Positions 58,880 to 64,000 of a DNA stretch of 64,000 nucleotides are shown here, piece after piece. This DNA comes from Anastatus disparis. Taxonomy: Eukaryota; Arthropoda; Insecta; Hymenoptera; Eupelmidae. Both the position numbers and the translations under genes were made by a program. The stretch spans positions 1 through 64,000 of the forward strand of contig JAFFSR010000365.1 of assembly GCA_017163975.1 (NCBI GenBank). The letters are read 5' to 3'. Below the pieces are notes generated by a model. The model saw nothing but the letters and a program-made list of their open reading frames with translations. It searched no databases and was not told the DNA's origin. Each line of letters begins with the position of its first letter. Positions within the stretch are counted from its first letter, which is position 1.

Positions 58880-59805
58880 AAACGTTAAGTAAATAACTTT
58901 TTCCACTTCCACCTGGTACATCTATAAAAATATATTTTTCTATGCTTCGGTTGTTTAAACTTTTTATAGTAGAGTTGAATATTTGCCTTTGTTTATCATT
59001 TAAAGAATTTTTTTGCATTTCTAATTCATTAAGAATATTATGATTATGATTTAAAATTGTTTGATTATTATCTTCTTCTATAAATGTGCTTATGTTAGGT
59101 AAATTAAAATCATTTAAAGAAAATCCATTGACTTGTGAATTATTTTTAATAACATTCAATGCAAGATGTTCACCTATATTTTTTTCGTATTTAGGATGGT
59201 ATACATTATCTTTATATTTTTCATATAAATCTCGTACATTTGTATGAAAAACGCAAATGAAAGCAAATAATTCACAGAGAATATAAAGGAATTCTGTTGA
59301 AGATGCTTCTTCCGAACATCCATCCCATTCTTCATCTTCATTCATTAATTGTTTTGCCTTAGCTGTCTCATAAAACGAACTGTATATCACATCATCAACA
59401 GTACCCAAAGCTTCAAAAGATGTGGCTTCTTTAACATGTAATAGTAATAATCTAATGAAATAACGTTCTTTATCTTTCAGACTTACTAAGTACATTCTAC
59501 TAAGTATTGGTTTTCTTTTTTTTCTTTTATTCCACTTTTTCAGTTTTTTATCAAATGTATAAAAATTTGGTATTTCTGAATACAAGTAATTTCGTGCTTC
59601 AAAATCTTCTCTATTCAATTCAAAATATGCTGTTAATGTTGTTCCCACATTTTTTTGCATGATCATTTCTTCTTTTCCTTCTTTAAAAAATACGTTTTGT
59701 TGATTTTGTTCATGAACGCTTAGACGTTTTATAGTACGTGAAATAACATGAAAAGGATATTCTCATAATCTGTGGATTGTTTGAGGCGGATATAAATATC
59801 CTGTA
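58880..59805 (-). pseudogene. Helitron helicase N-terminal part
   Basis: Upstream of ATG 59666 the frame continues, with one stop, to the MITE at 59806; it includes YPFHVISRTIKRL and SVHEQNQQNVFFKEG, typical of the region between Rep and helicase. Farther on come MYLVSLKDKERYFIRLLLLH, SLNDKQRQIFN and the Walker A motif VPGGSGKSYLLN at about 58890-58925. Just after it the sequence changes to (CT)n-rich DNA, and the rest of the helicase is missing here. The missing part corresponds to what the fragments at 12 and 44 kb contain. Confidence 0.85.
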
Positions 59806-60196
59806 TTAAGAGGAGGTCGAGTATATCTGTCCTTTTCTAATCAAAGAATTGATTTTTTCCCAAAATTAATAATTGTAGCAAAAAATAAGAAGAAAGCCCC
59901 ATCTCGTATAATAAAAAGCAAGATTCTCTTTTATGAGGAAAAATTATTTTTATCGCTTCGTTTTCAAGAAAACCTTGAAAAACTGAATTGTCCATCCTAA
60001 CCTCTATTTTTTGAGTTTTTCAAGGTTTTCTTCAAAATGAATGATGAGGAAAAATAATTTTTCCGCATCAAAGAAAATCTTGCTTTTTATTATACGAGAT
60101 GGGGCTATCTCCTTATTTTTCGCTACAATTATTAGTTATTGCAAAAAAATTAATTCTTTAATTAGAAAAGGACAGAGATATACGACCTGCTCTTAA
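59806..60196. mobile_element. TTAA-flanked foldback MITE inside the Helitron
   Basis: TTAA at 59806-59809 and 60193-60196. Ends GAGGAGGTCGAGTATATC and the complement of GAGCAGGTCGTATATCTC, each followed by CTGTCCTTTTCTAAT. The arms are about 180 bp. The Helitron frame continues across the site when the MITE and one TTAA are disregarded. Confidence 0.9.
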
Positions 60197-61560
60197 TGTA
60201 TTGTTGGGTTACGTCATATTCATATTCAACATTTTCACGATTGTCATTTTGAAAAGTGCCTTTATTTTCTGATTAAAAATCCACATTTAATTTATGTATT
60301 TTAATGTATGCACAATCATGACCTTTGTAACAGTATTTGAATAAATATTTAATGCATCGTACAGTGGAACAAACTTTTACGTTTATGTGTGCATTAAATT
60401 TCAATAATAAGTAAAGATTATAAGGAACAACAAATCCATTATCTGCAATTTTTTCTGTAAATTTATTTTTGAGAATTATTTTGACACCATCATTTTTACG
60501 TTTGTATAGTGGATATCCATTGGATTTAAATGTTGTTGTATTATTAAATTTTTTTGGAAAATTTTCAGTACATTGTTTCGTATTTTTATCCATACACAAT
60601 TTATATTTTACATACCACAGGGACCGCGTATCATAAATTGTTTAACAAAACTATATAATTTTGAATAAATATCTCTATTTGGGATTTCTGCTCTTATTAT
60701 TTTATCAACTTTTTCGGGAATATCAAATTTATCATTTTTATCTAAGAGTAACAACATATGCATATGCGGTAATTCTCGTTTTTCAAATTCAATTACATAA
60801 CTATATGCAATACATTTTCTTGATATTTTTTTCTATTACTAAATTTTTTAATACTTCTACTTTTTGATAAAATACTTTTGTTATAATATCTGGTCTATCT
60901 ATTGCATTTTCATGAATTTCCAAGTTTTCAGTTATTTCTTTCCAATGTGAGTTACCGGTCATAGTTACAAAAAGGTCGGTTTACCATGATAATTTACAAG
61001 TGTCATTGAGTCAATGTAATTTTGTTTTAAAAATCGTAAACTTCCTGTGAAGTTTGACGGTAATATAACCATTTTTCCAATTTTTGAAGAATCTAACTCT
61101 TTTTTGTTATGTAAATAGTCCATAACACCTTTGTAACAATCACTTCTTAATACGTTTTGGTTTTTTCGTGTGAAATATAATCTGGAGGTTTCAACTTTTT
61201 CAAACGCATCAACAATGAACTGTTGAGATACTTTTCCCAAATTGAAGAATGGATTAAATTCATTTCTAACACTAAATCTGCAATTATAAAATTTCAAATT
61301 TGAAATATTAGATTTTCCAAGTTTACTTTTCATATTTGGCATCCATCTAAAACCACTTTTAGGATAAATAAGCGGATATGTCATAGGATCTGTATGTTTG
61401 CTAATTGTCGGTATACTAATTAGTTTATCATACTTGGAGTAAATGACAATATCACGTTCAATAGGAGAAAGATCGTCTTCTCCAACATATACTATTGCAA
61501 CTTCATTACAGGTAGGTAGATTATATCTATTTATATCCAAATTATTATTGCGTACAGTAG
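60197..61560 (-). pseudogene. Helitron Rep (HUH) and Helitron-like N domain
   Basis: 61540-60965 has NLPTCNEVAIVYVGED and GSLRFLKQNYIDSMTLV, typical of the Helitron-like N domain. After a frame change comes the HUH motif PHMHMLLLL (His codons at 60758-60766), which binds the metal of the rolling-circle nuclease. After a stop near 60623 and a shift, 60599-60273 has NAHINVKVC and KYLFKYCYKGHDCA, which holds the catalytic Tyr region. His and Tyr residues are kept, but at least two frameshifts and stops make it non-functional. Confidence 0.88.
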
Positions 61561-62839
61561 ATATAGTGACAGTTCTTGGAGGACAATAGATTTTTGCTCA
61601 TTTGTTGTAGTTCTTCTTTTTCTTCTACTTCATGCATCATTTTATAGGCTTGAGCATAAGGGTTAATGTCTTTTATCAAGATATCTATATGTTTTAATAA
61701 TATTAAATTTATATTAAACTTATTGCTAAAGCATCATTGTACAACCTAACAGTTCGTCGAAAATCAATAATTTCTTTTGTTAATTCAGTTACTAGAAACT
61801 TTAATTGTTCTGGGTAAGAAGGATTTTCTAACAATTCTACTTTACCTTTATGACAACAATTAGAGAAATCGTTACTTTTAGTATATTCGAAAGCAAAATG
61901 TTACGCATCACAATAAACACATGTATTTGTCATGAAACCAATGTTATTTTCAGATCTAAGATTTTCATCAAAATATATATTTGCTATATAACCAATCAGT
62001 TTTAAATTAATTTTTTCAGTTAATATTTTTTCATTTAATTTCTTTAATTTTTTTTCTACTTTGCCCTTTACTGTTTTATTGATAATTTTGTTCAATACAA
62101 TATTATGATTGTTATTATAATTATTATCATTATTGTTATTTTCATTATAATTATTGTCTTCAATTTTTAATCGTTTACACTTAATAAATAATGTCTTTAA
62201 TTGATAAGAATCATATTTATGTTTTCGCTTTTTTCCATCTATTATTTTAGTTATTGTAGTATTATTATTAACATGTTTATTGTCATCAATTTCTCTTTGT
62301 TTACACCTTGTGTGTGATTCTTTTTATTGGTAACAATCATTTTTTACTTGTGTTCTCTTAGTAATATCGGCATTTTCCAATTTTTGATTTTTAATTTGTA
62401 CCATTCTCTTATATTCATTATATTGTTTACTAATAACTTTTCTATAAGTCTATAAGAAATACTCATTTTTTCCTTGAATTTCAATTTTGTTGGCTTAGTA
62501 TTTTCCAATTTTTAAAAATATTTTTCTGGTTGTTTTTTCTCAGTTTTTATAAGAGCTTCTTTCTTGCGTAAAGCCTCATTCGCACGTATTTGTTCCAATT
62601 TATCAGTACTCATTGTTTCTTTGAATTGCCATTTTGTTATCTTAGTATTTTCTAATTTATGTTTATATTTATTTGGTTTTCCTTTTTTCATTTTCATATA
62701 AGCTTTTTTCTTACGTAAAGTTTCTTGAACACGTCTTAGTTCTAATTTATCATTACTTTTTTTTTTTTGCATTTTCATAATAATTTCTTCTTCTGAAATT
62801 TTTTTATATTCATGTGATTGTTCTGTTACCATTTTACTA
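61561..62839 (-). pseudogene. Helitron N-terminal basic and Cys-rich region
   Basis: 62865-62512 begins inside the MITE and reads out into Lys/Glu-rich repeats with two TDKLELRR/STDKLEQIRANEALRKK-type units, like the basic repeats at the start of Helitron polyproteins. 62095-61901 ends in CVYCDA and a TAA. The frame then continues with Phe/His and CCHKGKVELL, a Cys pattern found before the Helitron-like N domain. Between these pieces are AT-rich stretches with stops. Confidence 0.65.
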
Positions 62840-63246
62840 TTAACGGAATGTCGGAGCTGCAGCAATTGAGTTTTGCTTTTTTTATTTTATTAATATCTTT
62901 TTAAATTTATAAATTAAACAAATATAATGACTTGTGCATACTAAAGCTATATTAATGCAATAATTTTTGTAAAAATAAAAAATCATTTGGACTTGCTATT
63001 TTTTTATGAGTTTGGATTGAAAATTAGATATCAAACTCGATAAACCTAACCTTTAAATACGATACATTGAAAGTTATCATAAGTTTATATGTCTAATATT
63101 TTGGTGGATTTCTTGAGTTGTCAGCACTTGAGTTTAATCTTACAAATTTTTACTTTGAATCGAAAAAACTCGATTAAACGCATTGTTTATTCATAAGTTA
63201 AGATTGAAATATTATTAGAAGGCGGGCAGCTTCGTCATGCTCTTAA
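62840..63246. mobile_element. TTAA-flanked MITE inside the Helitron
   Basis: TTAA at 62840-62843 and 63243-63246. Ends CGGAATGTCGGAGCTGC and the complement of GAGCATGACGAAGCTGC. The inverted ends are short (about 25 bp) and the inside is AT-rich. Without the MITE and one TTAA, an open frame runs from the protease side into the basic region. Confidence 0.8.
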
Positions 63247-64000
63247 GTCCTGTTACAAATGAAGCTTTTTTTTCATCTATTTCTTTTGATACTTTTTTTT
63301 TCTTTATTTAATTCAATCTCAACTGTCCTAATTTTATTATCGTTATAATTTAAGTGGATATCATCGATTCCCATTATATCATTATCTGGTTCTAAAAAAT
63401 TTGTATCTGAAATGTCATTGTCAATTTCCATCAAAATTGTTTCATGATTCAAATTCTTTTGTTTACCATACAATTCCATAATCTTTTTTTGTTCTGTCAA
63501 TAAATGCATTTGTGAGATTTTTTCTAAAAGTTCAAGCTTGGCGAAATCTAAATTTAATGGTATTTGATTTAGATGTTGCTCATGACAAAAACTCCTCCTT
63601 ATCATGTCCGGTGAATTATCGTAATTAATATTTGCATTATTATAATTTTGTAAGACTGGAAACATTCTTGTTTGTTGCGTTTTAAAAATTTTTGATAAAC
63701 GTAATCGCATTTGAGAAACATCATATCTTAAACAACATGGAATTAAATTATAAAGTATTGTAACAGCAAAAACAATTGCAAGAACGCCACAATCATAATT
63801 GTTTGTTTGTGATTGTACTGTTTCGAATACTATGCTAAATTCTGATTTGTTTGGGGATAATCTGTTTATATAAATATTATGCTCATCTTGTAGATATTTA
63901 AGATTTAAACTGTCATATATATGAATTACCTTATTATTATAATACACACAAATCCGGCGACCTTTTTCCAAATTTCTGGAAAATAATAACTGTATAAATT
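63247..64000 (-). pseudogene. Ulp1/C48-type cysteine protease-like domain of the Helitron
   Basis: The frame is open beyond the ATG at 63971, so it probably starts outside the window. VIHIYDSLN and, 50 residues later, QTNNYDCGVLAIVFA resemble the C-terminal half of Ulp1-type proteases, where Cys in DCG is the nucleophile; the catalytic His would lie upstream of this window. The tail is acidic (EIDNDISDTN). It loses frame at a run of nine A near 63295 and ends at 63273; the other frame continues to the MITE and, beyond it, into the basic region. A fusion to the Helitron polyprotein is inferred. Confidence 0.6.

Larger units (their letters stand above)
58880..64000 (-). mobile_element. Large decayed Helitron, minus strand (5' part outside window)
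   Basis: Read from 64000 downward: a cysteine-protease-like domain, a Lys/Arg-rich region, a Cys-rich region, the Helitron-like N domain, HUH Rep motifs and the start of the PIF1-like helicase up to Walker A. It then runs into a (CT)n tract and ends. Two TTAA MITEs interrupt it, and stops and frameshifts are common. Rep plus helicase in one polyprotein is the Helitron hallmark. Confidence 0.88.

Overview
This window looks like AT-rich insect (arthropod) DNA and appears to be made almost wholly of transposable elements. I found no host gene, tRNA or rRNA gene. Support for an arthropod source: an R1-clade-like LINE, a BEL/Pao retrotransposon, Helitrons with a PIF1-like helicase, a Tc1/mariner relic and many foldback MITEs. 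I cannot place the species; Hymenoptera or Hemiptera is only a guess.

Layout. 1-11306: two near-identical copies of an R1-like LINE (the second 5'-truncated), each followed by a very long (ATT)n array. 11307-15733: foldback elements that carry short (TTA)n tracts and sit in (TA)n, with a 5'-anchored Helitron fragment between them. 15739-17880: simple repeats and a decayed CR1/L2-like LINE. 17945-22984: a 5 kb palindromic DNA transposon with an intact 617-codon ORF on the minus strand and a broken ORF on the plus strand; a 2.2 kb deletion derivative lies at 56139-58384. 23105-25126: an internally deleted relative of the first LINE. 25921-28058: a decayed ORF1-like stretch and a palindrome. 28059-34731: a complete BEL/Pao element with identical-looking LTRs, a 5-bp target duplication and broken coding frames. 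34732-38465: a TTAA-flanked MITE and a decayed minus-strand ORF family. 38466-41616: a Tc1/mariner relic with long inverted repeats. 41753-44150: a foldback, a probable solo LTR and an array of tiny hairpins. 44195-46551: a Helitron delimited at both ends. 46934-48910: a decayed plus-strand ORF split by two MITEs. 49893-56062: nested palindromes. 58471-58797: a 30-bp minisatellite. 58880-64000: a large decayed Helitron on the minus strand, split by two MITEs.

The elements interact mainly as insertion sites. The LINE lies in ATT/TTA microsatellites, including ones that foldback elements carry. TTAA-flanked MITEs sit inside Helitron coding sequence, the probable solo LTR, a decayed ORF and a palindrome; at several sites the interrupted sequence reads through cleanly once the MITE is ignored. 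The strongest signals are a covarying pair of stem-loops in the LINE 3' UTR, an ORF2 split that seems to have been kept under purifying selection, and the palindromic CACAGG-ended transposon with a 3-bp TNA target duplication.
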